Shown: positions 1 to 9,463, counted from the first letter of the stretch. The stretch: DNA of 64,000 nucleotides from Herbihabitans rhizosphaerae (GCF_004216555.1 NZ_SGWQ01000013.1:62001-126000), one strand, 5' to 3'. Translations and numbers: made by a program. Notes: generated from the sequence alone by a model not told the origin.

Positions 1-463
1 TCGCGGCACGTCCGGCGGCGCGCACCATCTCCCGCCGGGCGTCCCGCTTGGCCAGGTCCTGCCGCTTGTCGTAGGACTTCTTGCCCTTCGCGAGCGCGAT
101 CTCGACCTTGACCTTGCCGTCGGAGAAATACAGCGACAGCGGCACCAGCGACAGGCCGCTCTCCTTGGTCTTGCCGATCAGCCGCAGGATCTCCTGCTTG
201 TGCAGCAACAGTTTCCGGTGCCGGCGCGGCTCGTGGTTGGTCCACGTGCCCTGGTCGTACTCCGGGATGTGCAGGTTGCGCAGCCACACCTCGCCGTCGT
301 CCACGGTGGCGAACGCGTCGGCCATGGAGGCGCGGCCGGCGCGCAGGCTCTTCACCTCGGTGCCGACGAGCACGATCCCGGCCTCGTAGGTGTCCAGGAT
401 CGTGTAGTCGTGCCGCGCCTTGCGGTTCGACACGATCACCTTCTGTCCACGTTCCCTGGGCAT
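1..463 (-). CDS. smpB: SsrA-binding protein SmpB (3' end cut by window edge)
   Basis: SmpB binds tmRNA and delivers it to stalled ribosomes for trans-translation. The ATG is at 461-463 and the first residues [20 protein letters not shown] match the family. The middle carries the typical [13 protein letters not shown] and [12 protein letters not shown] signatures, and the end has the basic [16 protein letters not shown] tail. About 154 codons are visible with no stop, so only a few C-terminal residues are missing. It follows ftsX on the same strand with a 46-base gap, the usual actinobacterial order ftsE-ftsX-smpB. Identification is firm. Confidence 0.97.
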   Translation of the reverse strand, partial: MPRERGQKVIVSNRKARHDYTILDTYEAGIVLVGTEVKSLRAGRASMADAFATVDDGEVWLRNLHIPEYDQGTWTNHEPRRHRKLLLHKQEILRLIGKTKESGLSLVPLSLYFSDGKVKVEIALAKGKKSYDKRQDLAKRDARREMVRAAGRAA

Positions 464-509
464 GGCGACACCCTACGTGTTCGCCGGCGGTGGGTGCGAC
501 ACGATTCCG

Positions 510-1421
510 CTAACGCCGGACATAGAGCCGCAGTGTCACGTATCCGGTGACCGCGGAGATCAATATCGCGGTCAGCACCAGCCACGGTGTCACCGCGACC
601 ACGTCCACGCCTCGGATCGGACTGATGATGTTCGGATCGATCAGCTTGCCGTTGCCGATCACTTCGTCGAAGAACCACGACTTGACGCCGACCAGCAGAC
701 CGATCGCGGCGATCGCGCCGATCACGCCGGCGACCACCGCCTCGAGCAGGAACGGGAGCTGGGTGTACCAGCGGGTCGCGCCCACCAGTCGCATGATGCC
801 GACCTCGGTCCGTCTGGTGTACGCGGACACCTGGACGGTATTGGAGATCAACAACAGCGCGGCGATGGCCTGCACGATCGCGGCGACGAACGCCAGCGCC
901 TGGATACCGCCGAGCGCGTCGAAGAACTTGTCGAGGAAGTCGCTCTGGTCGACCACCTTGTCCACACCGGGCTGGGTGGCGTAGGTCTGCGCGATCACCT
1001 CGGGCCGGTCCGGATTCTTCAGTTTGACCTGCAGTGACGCGGGCAGCGCCTCTGGTCTGGCGACCTGCACCAGCTCCGGCTGCCCCTCGAAGATCCGCCT
1101 GAACCGCTCGTAGGCCTGCTCACGGCTTTCGAACACCACCTCGTCGATGACGTCGGTGTTGCTCTCCAGCTCGGCCTTGAGGCGCTTGCACGGGTCCTGC
1201 GTGCAGGTCTTGTCCTTATCCCCGACGTCGTTGGTGAGGAAGATGTGCACCTGGAGCTTGTCCTGGTACAGCTCCTGGGTGTTGTCGATCATGCGGACCA
1301 CGAGCATGCCGCTGCCGAGCAGGGTGAGCGAGATCGCGGTCGTGATGATCATCGCGATGGTCATCGTGACGTTCCGGCGCAGGCCGGTGACGACCTCGCT
1401 GAACACGAAACTTGCGCGCAT
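510..1421 (-). CDS. ftsX: Cell-division permease-like protein FtsX
   Basis: FtsX is the membrane partner of FtsE; the complex transmits ATP-driven signals to peptidoglycan hydrolases at the septum. The 303-residue protein has one N-terminal membrane segment (about 17-42), a large extracellular domain (about 45-165) with a Cys pair in CTQDPC, and three C-terminal membrane segments (about 175-200, 220-245, 275-297). This is the FtsX topology. The motif EVGIMRLVGATRWY is the cytoplasmic coupling helix contacting FtsE. ATG at 1419-1421; ftsE lies 42 bases upstream, so the two are probably cotranscribed. Confidence 0.97.
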   Translation of the reverse strand: MRASFVFSEVVTGLRRNVTMTIAMIITTAISLTLLGSGMLVVRMIDNTQELYQDKLQVHIFLTNDVGDKDKTCTQDPCKRLKAELESNTDVIDEVVFESREQAYERFRRIFEGQPELVQVARPEALPASLQVKLKNPDRPEVIAQTYATQPGVDKVVDQSDFLDKFFDALGGIQALAFVAAIVQAIAALLLISNTVQVSAYTRRTEVGIMRLVGATRWYTQLPFLLEAVVAGVIGAIAAIGLLVGVKSWFFDEVIGNGKLIDPNIISPIRGVDVVAVTPWLVLTAILISAVTGYVTLRLYVRR

Positions 1422-1463
1422 CGGTGCGGTTGTCCTCGGGGATCGGGGGCGGGGGCGGGTTGG

Positions 1464-2153
1464 TCAGCGGCCGACGCCGTAGACGCCGCGTGCGTCGTCG
1501 CGGATGACCTTGCCGAGGCTCAGCTCGACCACACGCCGCCGCATCGAGTCCACGATCGAATGGTCGTGGGTGGCCATCAGCACCGTGGTGCCCGTGCGGT
1601 TGATCCGCTCGAGCAGCAGCATGATGTCCTGGCTGGTGTCCGGGTCCAGGTTTCCGGTCGGCTCGTCGGCCAGCAGCATCAGCGGCCGGTTGACGAACGC
1701 GCGCGCGATCGCGACACGCTGCTGCTCGCCGCCGGACAGCTCGTTCGGCATCCGGTCGGCTTTTCCTTCCAGGCCAACGAGTTCGAGCACCTCGGGCACG
1801 ACCTTCTTGATCGTGTGCTTCGGCTTGCCGATCACCTCGAGCGCGAACGCCACGTTCTCGGCGACCGTCTTGTTGGTCAGCAGGCGGAAGTCCTGGAACA
1901 CGCAGCCGATGGACTGGCGCAGGCGGGGGACCCTGCGCCGGGCCATGCGGGCGACGTCGAAGTTGGCCACGTAGACCCGGCCCTTGGTGGGCACTTCCTC
2001 GCGCAGCAACAGGCGCAGGAAGGTCGACTTGCCCGAGCCCGACGGACCGATCAGGAAGACGAACTCGCCCTTGTCGATCTCGACGGAAACCTCGGCAAGC
2101 GCGGGACGCGCCGAGGTCTTGTAGTTCTTGGACACCTGCTCCAGCCGGATCAC
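1464..2153 (-). CDS. ftsE: Cell-division ATP-binding protein FtsE
   Basis: This is the ABC-type ATPase of the FtsEX complex. It is 229 residues with a GTG start at 2151-2153. Walker A is GPSGSGKST near residue 37, the signature is [14 protein letters not shown], and Walker B is [12 protein letters not shown] followed by a switch His in MATHDHSIV. Size and motifs match FtsE rather than a transporter ATPase, and ftsX follows directly. prfB lies upstream on the same strand after a 70-base gap. Confidence 0.97.
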   Translation of the reverse strand: MIRLEQVSKNYKTSARPALAEVSVEIDKGEFVFLIGPSGSGKSTFLRLLLREEVPTKGRVYVANFDVARMARRRVPRLRQSIGCVFQDFRLLTNKTVAENVAFALEVIGKPKHTIKKVVPEVLELVGLEGKADRMPNELSGGEQQRVAIARAFVNRPLMLLADEPTGNLDPDTSQDIMLLLERINRTGTTVLMATHDHSIVDSMRRRVVELSLGKVIRDDARGVYGVGR

Positions 2154-2223
2154 GAGGCGCGAGTCTACCTGTGTTCGTTACTGGACCGTTGCAACGCCCT
2201 GCGTCGGTGTTTCCGCAGGTAGA

Positions 2224-3327
2224 TCAATTGGTCCGGCGCCAGCGGATGCCCGCCTCGATGAATCCGTCGATGTCGCCGTCGAGCACCGACGACGGGTTTC
2301 CGACCTCGTGCTCGGTGCGCAGGTCCTTGACCATCTGATACGGGTGCAGCACGTAGGAGCGCATCTGGTTGCCCCAGCTCGACCCGCCGTCGCCCTTGAG
2401 CTCGTCCATCCTGGCGCGCTCCTCCTCCTGCCGTTTGGCGAGGAGCCTGGCCTGCAGCACGCGCAGGGCGGCGGCACGGTTCTGGATCTGCGACTTCTCG
2501 TTCTGGCAGGAGACCACGATGCCGGTCGGGATGTGCGTGATCCGCACGGCGGAGTCGGTGGTGTTGACGCTCTGGCCGCCGGGCCCGGAGGAGCGGAACA
2601 CGTCGACCCGCATGTCGTTCTCCGGAATGTCGATGTGGTCGGTCTGCTCGGTCACGGGCAGCACCTCGACGCCGGCGAAGGAGGTCTGCCGGCGGCCCTG
2701 GTTGTCGAACGGCGAGATCCGCACCAGCCGGTGGGTGCCCTGTTCGATGGACAGGGTGCCGTAGGCGTAGGGCGCGCCGACCTTGAAGGTGGCCGACTTG
2801 ATGCCGGCCTCCTCGGCATAGGAGGTGTCGTAGACCTCGGTCGGGTAGCCGTGCCGCTCGGCCCAGCGCAGGTACATGCGCATGAGCATCTCGGCGAAGT
2901 CGGCGGCGTCGACCCCGCCGGCCTCGGAGCGGATGGTCACGAGTGCCTCGCGCTCGTCGTACTCGCCGGACAGCAGCGTGCGCACCTCGAGCTGGTCGAT
3001 CTCCTTGTGCAGCTTGTCCCGCTCGGTGTCGGCCTCGGCGCGCGCGTCGGCGCTCTCGCCCTCGGCTTCCTCGGCAAGCTCGTAGAGCACCTCGAGGTCG
3101 TCGAGCCGCTGACGAAGATCTTCGACCTTGCGCAGCTCACCCTGCTTGTGCGAGAGCTGGCTGGTGACCTTCTGCGCGTTGTCCTGGTCGTCCCACAGGT
3201 CGGGCTTGGAGGCCTGCTCCTCCAGGTCGGCGACCTTCGCGCGCAGCGCCTCGAGGTCCATCACCGCCTCGACGCTGGCGAGGGTGTCGGAGAGGTTCTT
3301 GAGATCGGCCGCGACGTCGGGGTTCAC
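2224..3327 (-). CDS. prfB: Peptide chain release factor 2
   Basis: RF2 reads UGA and UAA stops and triggers peptidyl-tRNA hydrolysis. The 367-residue protein has the N-terminal helical domain, the SPF stop-recognition tripeptide ([11 protein letters not shown]), the catalytic GGQ loop ([17 protein letters not shown]) and the usual C-terminal domain. The start is GTG at 3325-3327. The frame is continuous from the start, so the autoregulatory +1 frameshift known from E. coli prfB is absent. It sits upstream of ftsE, as in many Actinobacteria. Confidence 0.97.
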   Translation of the reverse strand: MNPDVAADLKNLSDTLASVEAVMDLEALRAKVADLEEQASKPDLWDDQDNAQKVTSQLSHKQGELRKVEDLRQRLDDLEVLYELAEEAEGESADARAEADTERDKLHKEIDQLEVRTLLSGEYDEREALVTIRSEAGGVDAADFAEMLMRMYLRWAERHGYPTEVYDTSYAEEAGIKSATFKVGAPYAYGTLSIEQGTHRLVRISPFDNQGRRQTSFAGVEVLPVTEQTDHIDIPENDMRVDVFRSSGPGGQSVNTTDSAVRITHIPTGIVVSCQNEKSQIQNRAAALRVLQARLLAKRQEEERARMDELKGDGGSSWGNQMRSYVLHPYQMVKDLRTEHEVGNPSSVLDGDIDGFIEAGIRWRRTN

Positions 3328-3361
3328 AACGAAACAGGTTACGTCCTCGGGACACGCCCGT

Positions 3362-3398
3362 GTCGCACGGGCCTCAGCGTTGGCGTGGCCCGTGCGAC
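3362..3398 (-). terminator. Hairpin after the PadR-family gene
   Basis: A perfect 12-bp inverted repeat (GTCGCACGGGCC, 13-base loop, GGCCCGTGCGAC) lies just past the stop of the PadR gene and before prfB. No strong T-run follows, so it is a GC-rich hairpin of the kind common in high-GC genomes. Confidence 0.6.
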
Positions 3399-3408
3399 GT
3401 GAGGGTAT

Positions 3409-3909
3409 TCAGTCGGTCGGCAGCGAATCGAGCAGCTTGACCATGGCCTTGGCGCGCGCGGCGCCGAAGTCGGCGATGGCCTTGGCGTACGGGTCGTCGG
3501 CTGCCTTGGCGGCGTTCTTGGCGGCTTCCTGCTCCGCGTTGTACGTCTCCTTGGCGGAGGCGAACAGGGCGGCGCGCTGCTTGCCGGACAGCGTGCTCGC
3601 GTGCGCGATGCGGAGGATCAGCGGGCTGCGAAGGTGATCAGGGCCGGGCTCGGTGGTGAGCCAGGACTTGAAAGCCTTCTTGCCGGCGGCCGTCACCTGA
3701 TACTGCTGGCTGGACCGCGGCCCCTGCTTGCCCAACCGCACCAGCCCGGCGTCGGCCAATGCCGGAAGCTCCCGGTAGACCTGGCTCCGCGTCACACTGA
3801 AGAACGCCCCGAACCTCTCCCGCGCGGCGGAAACGAGCTCCCCGCCCGTCTGCGGCCCATCGTGGAGCAATCCGAGCAGTGCTGCGGCAGTCGCGTTCAG
3901 TTCAGACAC
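3409..3909 (-). CDS. PadR-family transcriptional regulator
   Basis: A predicted DNA-binding repressor of about 166 residues. The N-terminal winged helix (about 3-80) contains the PadR pattern: ALLGLLHDGPQTGGELV, then TRSQVYRELPALADAGLV and a wing ending in QYQVTAAGKKAF. The C-terminal half is an Ala/Lys-rich helix typical of the PadR dimerisation arm. The GTG at 3907-3909 (VSELNATAAALLG) gives the family N-terminus; upstream in-frame codons look non-coding. The target gene is not evident, and no classic operator was recognised. Confidence 0.85.
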   Translation of the reverse strand: MSELNATAAALLGLLHDGPQTGGELVSAARERFGAFFSVTRSQVYRELPALADAGLVRLGKQGPRSSQQYQVTAAGKKAFKSWLTTEPGPDHLRSPLILRIAHASTLSGKQRAALFASAKETYNAEQEAAKNAAKAADDPYAKAIADFGAARAKAMVKLLDSLPTD

Positions 3910-4139
3910 ATTCCCCACCGTGCCACGACTCAGCGCGTCTGTCCACAGTGGCCACAAAACTGTCCACAATGGCCAGTCCCCCTACGCAAGAATCCCCTTA
4001 CCCCCCAACCCATTCGGCCCACTCATCCCCCACACAGACCAATCCCCCATTCCCCACCGCAACCATCCACAGTGGACTGTCCACCCGACCGTCCACAAGC
4101 GACAGAGGCCTCCAACGCACCCCGATAGGAACCTGGGGG
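3910..4139. other. C-rich gene-free stretch between PadR gene and initiator tRNA
   Basis: No convincing gene is present. The plus strand is strikingly C-rich and G-poor from about 3985 to 4100. It contains palindromic GTCCACAGTGG-type motifs at 3941-3953 and 4066-4076, and a related copy near 3962. The segment from 4121 onward begins the block duplicated at 16941. Confidence 0.6.
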
Positions 4140-4160
4140 TTTGGGGGCTGGGCCCCCAAA
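4140..4160 (-). terminator. Second hairpin downstream of initiator tRNA copy 1
   Basis: A 9-bp stem (TTTGGGGGC / GCCCCCAAA) with a TGG loop lies downstream of the tRNA terminator. The duplicate at 16960-16980 keeps the pairing through a compensatory T-A to C-G change, which supports a selected RNA or DNA structure. Confidence 0.5.
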
Positions 4161-4170
4161 ATAATGCGAA

Positions 4171-4209
4171 AGAGGCCCTCATCTGCGCTTTCCGCAGATA
4201 AGGGCCTCT
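4171..4209 (-). terminator. Terminator of initiator tRNA copy 1
   Basis: A 17-bp stem (4171-4187 with 4193-4209, one mismatch) and a 5-base loop lie immediately 3' of the tRNA. On the transcribed strand it is followed by a T-rich CTTTCGCATTATT. It pairs in the same way as the copy at 16992-17030. Confidence 0.8.
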
Positions 4210-4217
4210 CGACTCTG

Positions 4218-4291
4218 TAGCGGGGACAGGATTTGAACCTGCGACCTCTGGGTTATGAGCCCAGCGAGCTACCGAACTGCTCCACCCCGCG
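4218..4291 (-). tRNA. Initiator tRNA-fMet (CAT), copy 1
   Basis: A 74-base tRNA with anticodon CAT in CTCATAA. The acceptor stem begins CGCGGGG and ends CCCCGCTA, leaving position 1 C unpaired opposite U72. The anticodon stem has three G-C pairs (GGG/CCC). Both are initiator-tRNA hallmarks. The 3' CCA is not encoded. The sequence is identical to the copy at 17039-17112. Confidence 0.95.
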
Positions 4292-4321
4292 GTGACAGAG
4301 CAAAGACTACTGGAGTGGTGA

Positions 4322-4888
4322 TCAGCTGTTCGCGGCGGGTCGTCCTAGTTTGGCGAGCAGTGCGGTGAACGGGCTCGCACCTGCGGAAACGGGGACGGCG
4401 GGGTCGAACATGCCGTCCATGCCCGCGCCGCTGTCCGCGTTGAACTCGGCGACCGCGGCGATCACATCGGCGTCCGGTTCGTAGCCGATCTCGGCGCCGG
4501 TGGCGATGTCCCAGCCGTGCACCAGCGCCTCCTGCATGCTGATCGTCGCGATCACCAGGCCGGGCGTCGGGCCGAACGGGAAGGCGAACTCGGTGGTGAG
4601 CACGCCGGGCCGACCGAACGCGGCGAGGCACCGGGCGGCGGCGGTGTCGAAGGCGCCGGCCGGGTCGTCGCCGAGGTGATCGCGCTCCTCCGCGTCGAAG
4701 TCGACCTCCTGCCCCTCGGCGACCCTGGCGAACACGTCCAGCGCGCTCACGAGGTGGTTGGCCACGTCGGCGACGGTCCACCCGTCGCAGGGGCTGGGTG
4801 CGGCGAGCGCGCCGAGCGGGGCGATGGCGAGCACCTTGGCGGTGCCGGCGTAGGCGCGTTCGAGCAGGTCGACGGTGGACGTGGTCAT
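4322..4888 (-). CDS. TIGR03086-type DinB-fold metal-binding protein
   Basis: A 188-residue protein of the DinB/maleylpyruvate-isomerase N-terminal superfamily: four-helix bundles that hold a divalent metal by histidines. Visible family features are SPCDGWTVADVANHLVSALD near the N-terminus and ISMQEALVHGWDIATG in the middle, with His in NHL and HGWD as likely ligands. The ATG at 4886-4888 has GAGGAG upstream. Members of this family use mycothiol or related thiols as cofactor or remain uncharacterised. No substrate can be named. It reads toward the initiator tRNA on the same strand. Confidence 0.8.
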   Translation of the reverse strand: MTTSTVDLLERAYAGTAKVLAIAPLGALAAPSPCDGWTVADVANHLVSALDVFARVAEGQEVDFDAEERDHLGDDPAGAFDTAAARCLAAFGRPGVLTTEFAFPFGPTPGLVIATISMQEALVHGWDIATGAEIGYEPDADVIAAVAEFNADSGAGMDGMFDPAVPVSAGASPFTALLAKLGRPAANS

Positions 4889-4956
4889 GGCTGGCTCCTC
4901 GAGTTCCGGGTACCGGTCACCCCACCGACGAACGGCGTCCGCGCGAACAGACACAC

Positions 4957-5577
4957 CTATTCGAATCGGGTGGTGTCGCCGGCTCCCCGGCGCACGATCT
5001 CCGGCTCACCCTGGGAGAAGTCGATCACCGTGGTCGGCACGGTGCCACACTCGCCGGAGTCGATCACGGCGTCCACGACGTGGTCGAGCCGTTCCTTGAT
5101 CTCCCAGCCCTGGGTGAGCGGCTCGTCGAGGTCGGGCAGCAGCAGCGTGCTGGACAGCAGCGGCTCGCCGAGTTCGTCGAGCAGTGCCTGCACGACGATG
5201 TCGTCCGGGATGCGCGCGCCGACCGTGCGCTTCTTCGGGTGCATCATGCGGCGCGGCACCTCGTTGGTGGCGGGCAGGATGAACGTGTAGCTGCCCGGGG
5301 TGGACGCCTTGATCGCGCGGAACACCGTGTTGTCCACGTGCACGAACTGGCCGAGTTGGGCGAAGTCGCGGCACATCAGGGTGAAGTGGTGGCGGTCGTC
5401 GAGCCGGCGAATCTCCTTGATCCGCTCCAGCCCGTCCTTGTTGCCGAGCTGGCAGCCGAGCGCGTAGCACGAGTCGGTCGGGTAGGCGATCAGGCCGTCC
5501 TCGCGCAGCAGCGCCACCGCCTGCCCGATCGCGCGCCGCTGCGGGTTGACCGGGTGCACATCGAAGTACCTCGCCAT
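4957..5577 (-). CDS. YciO/YrdC/Sua5-family protein, YciO subgroup
   Basis: A 206-residue protein, the same length as E. coli YciO, that aligns throughout: MARYFDVHPVNPQRR, GLIAYPTDSCYALGCQ, DDRHHFTLMCRDF, GSYTFILPATNEVPRR, IDSGECGTVPTTVIDF. YrdC/Sua5 proteins make threonylcarbamoyl-AMP for the tRNA t6A modification. YciO relatives share the nucleotide-binding fold and are reported to have weak activity, so the role here is less certain. ATG at 5575-5577. It is followed after 68 bases by the DinB-fold gene. Confidence 0.9.
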   Translation of the reverse strand: MARYFDVHPVNPQRRAIGQAVALLREDGLIAYPTDSCYALGCQLGNKDGLERIKEIRRLDDRHHFTLMCRDFAQLGQFVHVDNTVFRAIKASTPGSYTFILPATNEVPRRMMHPKKRTVGARIPDDIVVQALLDELGEPLLSSTLLLPDLDEPLTQGWEIKERLDHVVDAVIDSGECGTVPTTVIDFSQGEPEIVRRGAGDTTRFE

Positions 5578-5815
5578 GGACGAGCAGCCTAGGTGATCAC
5601 ACGTTCGGGATCGGCTGTCCCACGATCGAGTCTCCTGATGCCCACCAGGTGTGACGGCTCGATACATGGTCGGGTGAATGCCGTTCTCCCAGGTCACTCG
5701 ATACGGGCGTTCCCCGGCTCGCCTACTGCCGAGGCCCCGCCGGTCGTGCCAGCCTGTAGCCGCACAGCACTGTGTGTGCACATTCCGACACCCCTGGCAC
5801 AACGAGGCGAGCCGC

Positions 5816-6646
5816 ATGGCAGACGATCGGGCGCGACGAGGCACGGCGCTGACGCGCTGGTGCTCGCGCCTGCTGCTGGTGCTCGGCGGGGCGGTGATCA
5901 CGACCGTCGCCGCGTGGATGCTGTCCGAGGTGCCGGCCAGCGCCACCCCGATCGTGATCCAGGCGCCGGCGGACCCGATCAAGGCGACGGCCGAGCACAT
6001 GAAGTCCACAGTGGACACCGCTGGGGACACCGCTGGCCAGTACGCGGCGGCGACCACCAAGGCCGTGCACGACACAGTCGCCCCCGTGGCCGAGCGCGCC
6101 GTCGCCACGGTCGAGCGGGTGGTCGAGCGCACCGGCGTGAAGCGCCTGGTCACCGGCGCGGCGCAGAAGCTCGACGCGCTGCGCCCCGCCACGCCGCCGC
6201 TTCCCGTGTCGCAGCTGCTGCCGACGCCCACCGTCGCCGAGCCGCCGACGCTCCAGCCCGCACCCGTGCCGCCGGCGGCCGTTCACCCGGCGCCGCTGCC
6301 GGTCGGCACGCCCGATGACCGACCCGTCCAGTTGTCCTCCGCCGCGCTCACGACCGACGAGCAGCACGAGGTCGAGATCAACGCACGGCGCATCGAACCC
6401 CGCCAGGCCGACCCGGCCGAGAACGAGCCCGGCTCGCCGCAGCGCCGCGGTGAGCCGAGCACACTGCCGAACCCGCACGCCCCCGCGCCCCACAACGGGA
6501 ACACCGGCGGCACGGATCACTCCCAGTTCGCCATCGCCACACCGCCGGCGGTCGCGAGCGCTCCGGCCAAGGCCGGCTGGGCCCGCACGGGCACGCCGAC
6601 CCGGCTGACACGCACCAACGTCCGTCCTGGCGTCACGCCCGACTGA
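5816..6646 (+). CDS. Exported or membrane-anchored Ala/Pro-rich protein
   Basis: A 276-residue protein without a recognised domain. Residues about 15-40 (LLLVLGGAVITTVAAWMLSEVPASA) form a signal peptide or anchor ending in an Ala-x-Ala-like site. Then comes an amphipathic stretch with heptad-like AVATVERVVERTGVKRLV (about 65-115), and a Pro-rich low-complexity tail (about 125-276). The ATG at 5816 has GAGGCGAG upstream. It lies 84 bases before the chaplin-like gene on the same strand, so both may serve the cell surface. Function unknown. Confidence 0.7.
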   Translation: MADDRARRGTALTRWCSRLLLVLGGAVITTVAAWMLSEVPASATPIVIQAPADPIKATAEHMKSTVDTAGDTAGQYAAATTKAVHDTVAPVAERAVATVERVVERTGVKRLVTGAAQKLDALRPATPPLPVSQLLPTPTVAEPPTLQPAPVPPAAVHPAPLPVGTPDDRPVQLSSAALTTDEQHEVEINARRIEPRQADPAENEPGSPQRRGEPSTLPNPHAPAPHNGNTGGTDHSQFAIATPPAVASAPAKAGWARTGTPTRLTRTNVRPGVTPD

Positions 6647-6730
6647 CCGGGCGCACGCCCACACCTCGAGAACCATCGCGCGTTCCGGCGCGCTTCGAAG
6701 CTGGAAAACCCTGGAATATCAAGGAGAATC

Positions 6731-9463
6731 ATGCACATCTGGGCAAGGCGCGGTCTGCAGACCGCACTGGTAACCGGCGGCCTGTTGATGCTCGGCACGG
6801 GGATCGCCTCCGCCGACGAGCGGGTCGACCCGGACCGTCCGGCGAGCCCGCTGGACGGCGGGATCACCATCCCGGTCGACATCGGCGACAACGCGCTGGG
6901 CACCCCGCTCGGGCAGCTCGACCTGCCCGGCTACCAGGGCGAGATCAGCACCAAGCAGGTCACCGCACCGCTGAGCCAGGCGCTGCAGAGCAACGCCCCG
7001 GTCACCAAGCCGACCCCGAAGCCGAGCACGAAGCCGGCGCCGAAGCCGGCCGCGCTGCTCAACGGGCTGCCCACCGGGATGCCCGACGGTCAGTGCGGGC
7101 TGCCCGCGGCCAAGGGCGCCAAGGCCCCGGTCTGCGAGACCACCCCGCCGGTGCCGCGTCCGGACAAGCCGGTCGCGACGGCCGACGACGCCTTCCTGGG
7201 CAACCGGGTGAACGCCGACCTCGTGGTGCCGCTGCAGATCACCGGCAACGCGATCGCCGCGCCGCTGTCCTCGGCGACCGTCGCCGGCTCGAGCCACAGC
7301 CAGACCTACGACGGCCGGCAGGACATCGAGACGGGCGGCAACGGCTCCGCGCTCGGAGGGAACGTGGTTGACCTGGACTGGGCGGTGCCCGTACAGCTGT
7401 CCAACAACGCGGTCGCCTGGGCCGGCTCGGCGCAGTCGATCGGCGGCAACGCCGAGCAGGACGTCGTCACCGGCGGTGACACGACCACCGACGGCCGCAA
7501 CGGCAGCCTGGCCGGCAACGTGCTCGCCGGTCACTGGGCCACCCCGGTCCAGGCCACCGGGAACGCGGTGAGCTGGGGCGGCAACGCCCAGGTCACCGAC
7601 TCCACGGCGACCAACTACACGGAGAGCGGCGGCGCGGTGGACACCGCCGGCCGGGACGGCACGCTGTCCGGCAACGCCGGCGCGGCCCCGCTGGCGCTGC
7701 CGGTCGAGGTCAACGGCAACGCCCCCACCTGGGGTGGACGATCCGACGTGCAGTCGTCCACCACCACGGTCGACGCGATCGCCGGTGGCACGAAGACCGG
7801 GATCAACGACATCCCGACCTACGTGCAGACCGACGGCGACCAGGGCGCTGGATCCGGCAACATCGTGCAGCCGCAGGGCGCCGGCATCGCCAACGTGGCC
7901 AGCGTCGCCGCGGCCTGGACCGGCATCGCCACCACGGGCGGGGCGACCGCGCCGTCCACCACCCCGGTGCCGATCCCCAGCCCGGAGCCGGTCGCGCCGA
8001 TGAGCCCGAACGCGTCGAACAGCAGCTCGAGGACCGACGTGACCTCCGGCGGGTTCTCCAGCACCTCGTCGGAGGGCGGCGTGCTGTCCGGCAACCTGGC
8101 CGACGCGCCGGTCGCGGTGCCGGCCGAGGTGTTCGGCATCGGCGGCACGTGGGGCGGCATCGCCCACGCGCTGCACGACAACGAGTCCACCACGGTCGTC
8201 GGCGGCGGCACGTACACCAACGGCGACAAGGGAACCCTGGCCGGCAACACCGCGTCCACGCCGGTCGCCAGCAGCCCGGACGTGTTCGCGGTCGGCGGCT
8301 CCTGGATCGGCATGGCGTCCGGTCAGGCGACCAACGACAAGGTCGTGCAGGCCGGCGGCTACAACGGCACCCGAGGCAACGAGGGCACCGGCTCCGGCAA
8401 CCTGATCACCGGCCCGGTCGCGCTGCCGGCCGAGCTGTTCGGCGTGGGCGGCTCGTGGGTCGGCTCCGGTACCGGCATCGGCGAGGAGACGAAGGTCGTC
8501 AAGGCCGGCGGCGGCGGGAACACCGAGGACCCGTGCGGCGTCGCGTCGTCCAACCTGGTGGCCGCTCCGCTGTCCACCCCGGCCCAGGTGTTCGGCATCG
8601 GCGGCGCCTGGATCGGCCGCGGCGTCGGCGAGGCCACCAACGACACCGAGTCCACGGCCGGCGGCGACTACAAGACCACCGGCGGGTTCGGCACCATCAC
8701 CGGCAACCTGGTGCAGGCACCGGGATCGCTGCCGGCGCAGGTGCACGGCATCGGCGCCGCGTGGGGCGGCTTCGGCCAGGGCGTGTCGGACAACGAGACC
8801 GACTCCACCGCCGGCGGCCACAACCTGGCCGACGGTGAGGGCGGTCAGCTCGCCGGCAACGTGGTGCAGGCTCCGGTCGGCTCCACCGCCGGTGTGTTCG
8901 CGCTGGCCCCGGTGTGGGTCGGCCGGGTCACCGGTGACGCCACCAACGAGGTCACCTCGACCGCCGGTGGCGACACCGAGACCAACGGCGACGCCGGCCA
9001 GATCTCCGGCAACGTGATCAGCGGGCAGGCCCTGCCGGTCGCCCAGGTCTTCGGCAACGCGGCGAGCTTCATCGGCGCGTCCGACGGCAGCGCGATCAAC
9101 GAGACCGTGGCCGAGTCGGGTGGCGACATCACCACCTCCGGCCTGGGCGGCTCGCTGTCCGGCAACATCGCCGACGTCCCGGCCGCGGCCGTGGCGCAGG
9201 TGTTCGGCAACTCGGCGGCCGTGGCGGGCACCTCCTACGCGTGGGCGGCCAACGACCTGACCGGTCAGTCCGGCGGCACGACCACCACGACCGGCGGCCA
9301 GGATCTGCAGATCCCGGTCGGCGCGGTGGCGCAGGTGTTCGAGTTCAGCCCCGCACTGGTCGGCGAGGCCGAGGCGATGGCCACCAACATCACGTCGGTG
9401 ACCGTCGACGAGACCCCGGCACAGGTCAACGTGCCGGTCGACGGTTCGGGTTTCTCGCTCTAA
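6731..9463 (+). CDS. Secreted chaplin-like repeat protein, 910 residues
   Basis: The protein has a signal peptide (about 1-28, cleavage after ASA), a Pro/Lys linker (about 90-150, repeats of KPTPKPS type) and, from about residue 155, thirteen full repeats plus a degraded fourteenth, each about 50-60 residues. The repeat follows the pattern G-x-L-x-GN, 5-6 residues, (L/V)P, x2-3, V-x-G-x-(A/G)-x-x-W-x-G, about 10 residues, N, then GG and a T/G/D turn. GNVVQAPVG-, VPAEVFGIGGTWGG-type stretches resemble the chaplin domain of Streptomyces hydrophobic coat proteins but lack its cysteines; only isolated Cys occur elsewhere. AAGGAGAA precedes the ATG. A beta-rich surface or aerial-hypha coat protein is inferred, not shown. 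Confidence 0.85.
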   Translation: MHIWARRGLQTALVTGGLLMLGTGIASADERVDPDRPASPLDGGITIPVDIGDNALGTPLGQLDLPGYQGEISTKQVTAPLSQALQSNAPVTKPTPKPSTKPAPKPAALLNGLPTGMPDGQCGLPAAKGAKAPVCETTPPVPRPDKPVATADDAFLGNRVNADLVVPLQITGNAIAAPLSSATVAGSSHSQTYDGRQDIETGGNGSALGGNVVDLDWAVPVQLSNNAVAWAGSAQSIGGNAEQDVVTGGDTTTDGRNGSLAGNVLAGHWATPVQATGNAVSWGGNAQVTDSTATNYTESGGAVDTAGRDGTLSGNAGAAPLALPVEVNGNAPTWGGRSDVQSSTTTVDAIAGGTKTGINDIPTYVQTDGDQGAGSGNIVQPQGAGIANVASVAAAWTGIATTGGATAPSTTPVPIPSPEPVAPMSPNASNSSSRTDVTSGGFSSTSSEGGVLSGNLADAPVAVPAEVFGIGGTWGGIAHALHDNESTTVVGGGTYTNGDKGTLAGNTASTPVASSPDVFAVGGSWIGMASGQATNDKVVQAGGYNGTRGNEGTGSGNLITGPVALPAELFGVGGSWVGSGTGIGEETKVVKAGGGGNTEDPCGVASSNLVAAPLSTPAQVFGIGGAWIGRGVGEATNDTESTAGGDYKTTGGFGTITGNLVQAPGSLPAQVHGIGAAWGGFGQGVSDNETDSTAGGHNLADGEGGQLAGNVVQAPVGSTAGVFALAPVWVGRVTGDATNEVTSTAGGDTETNGDAGQISGNVISGQALPVAQVFGNAASFIGASDGSAINETVAESGGDITTSGLGGSLSGNIADVPAAAVAQVFGNSAAVAGTSYAWAANDLTGQSGGTTTTTGGQDLQIPVGAVAQVFEFSPALVGEAEAMATNITSVTVDETPAQVNVPVDGSGFSL

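Noticed and set aside
2224-3327. Programmed frameshift in prfB
   Set aside because: The frame is open from the GTG through the whole protein and no in-frame TGA with slippery CTT is found near the start.
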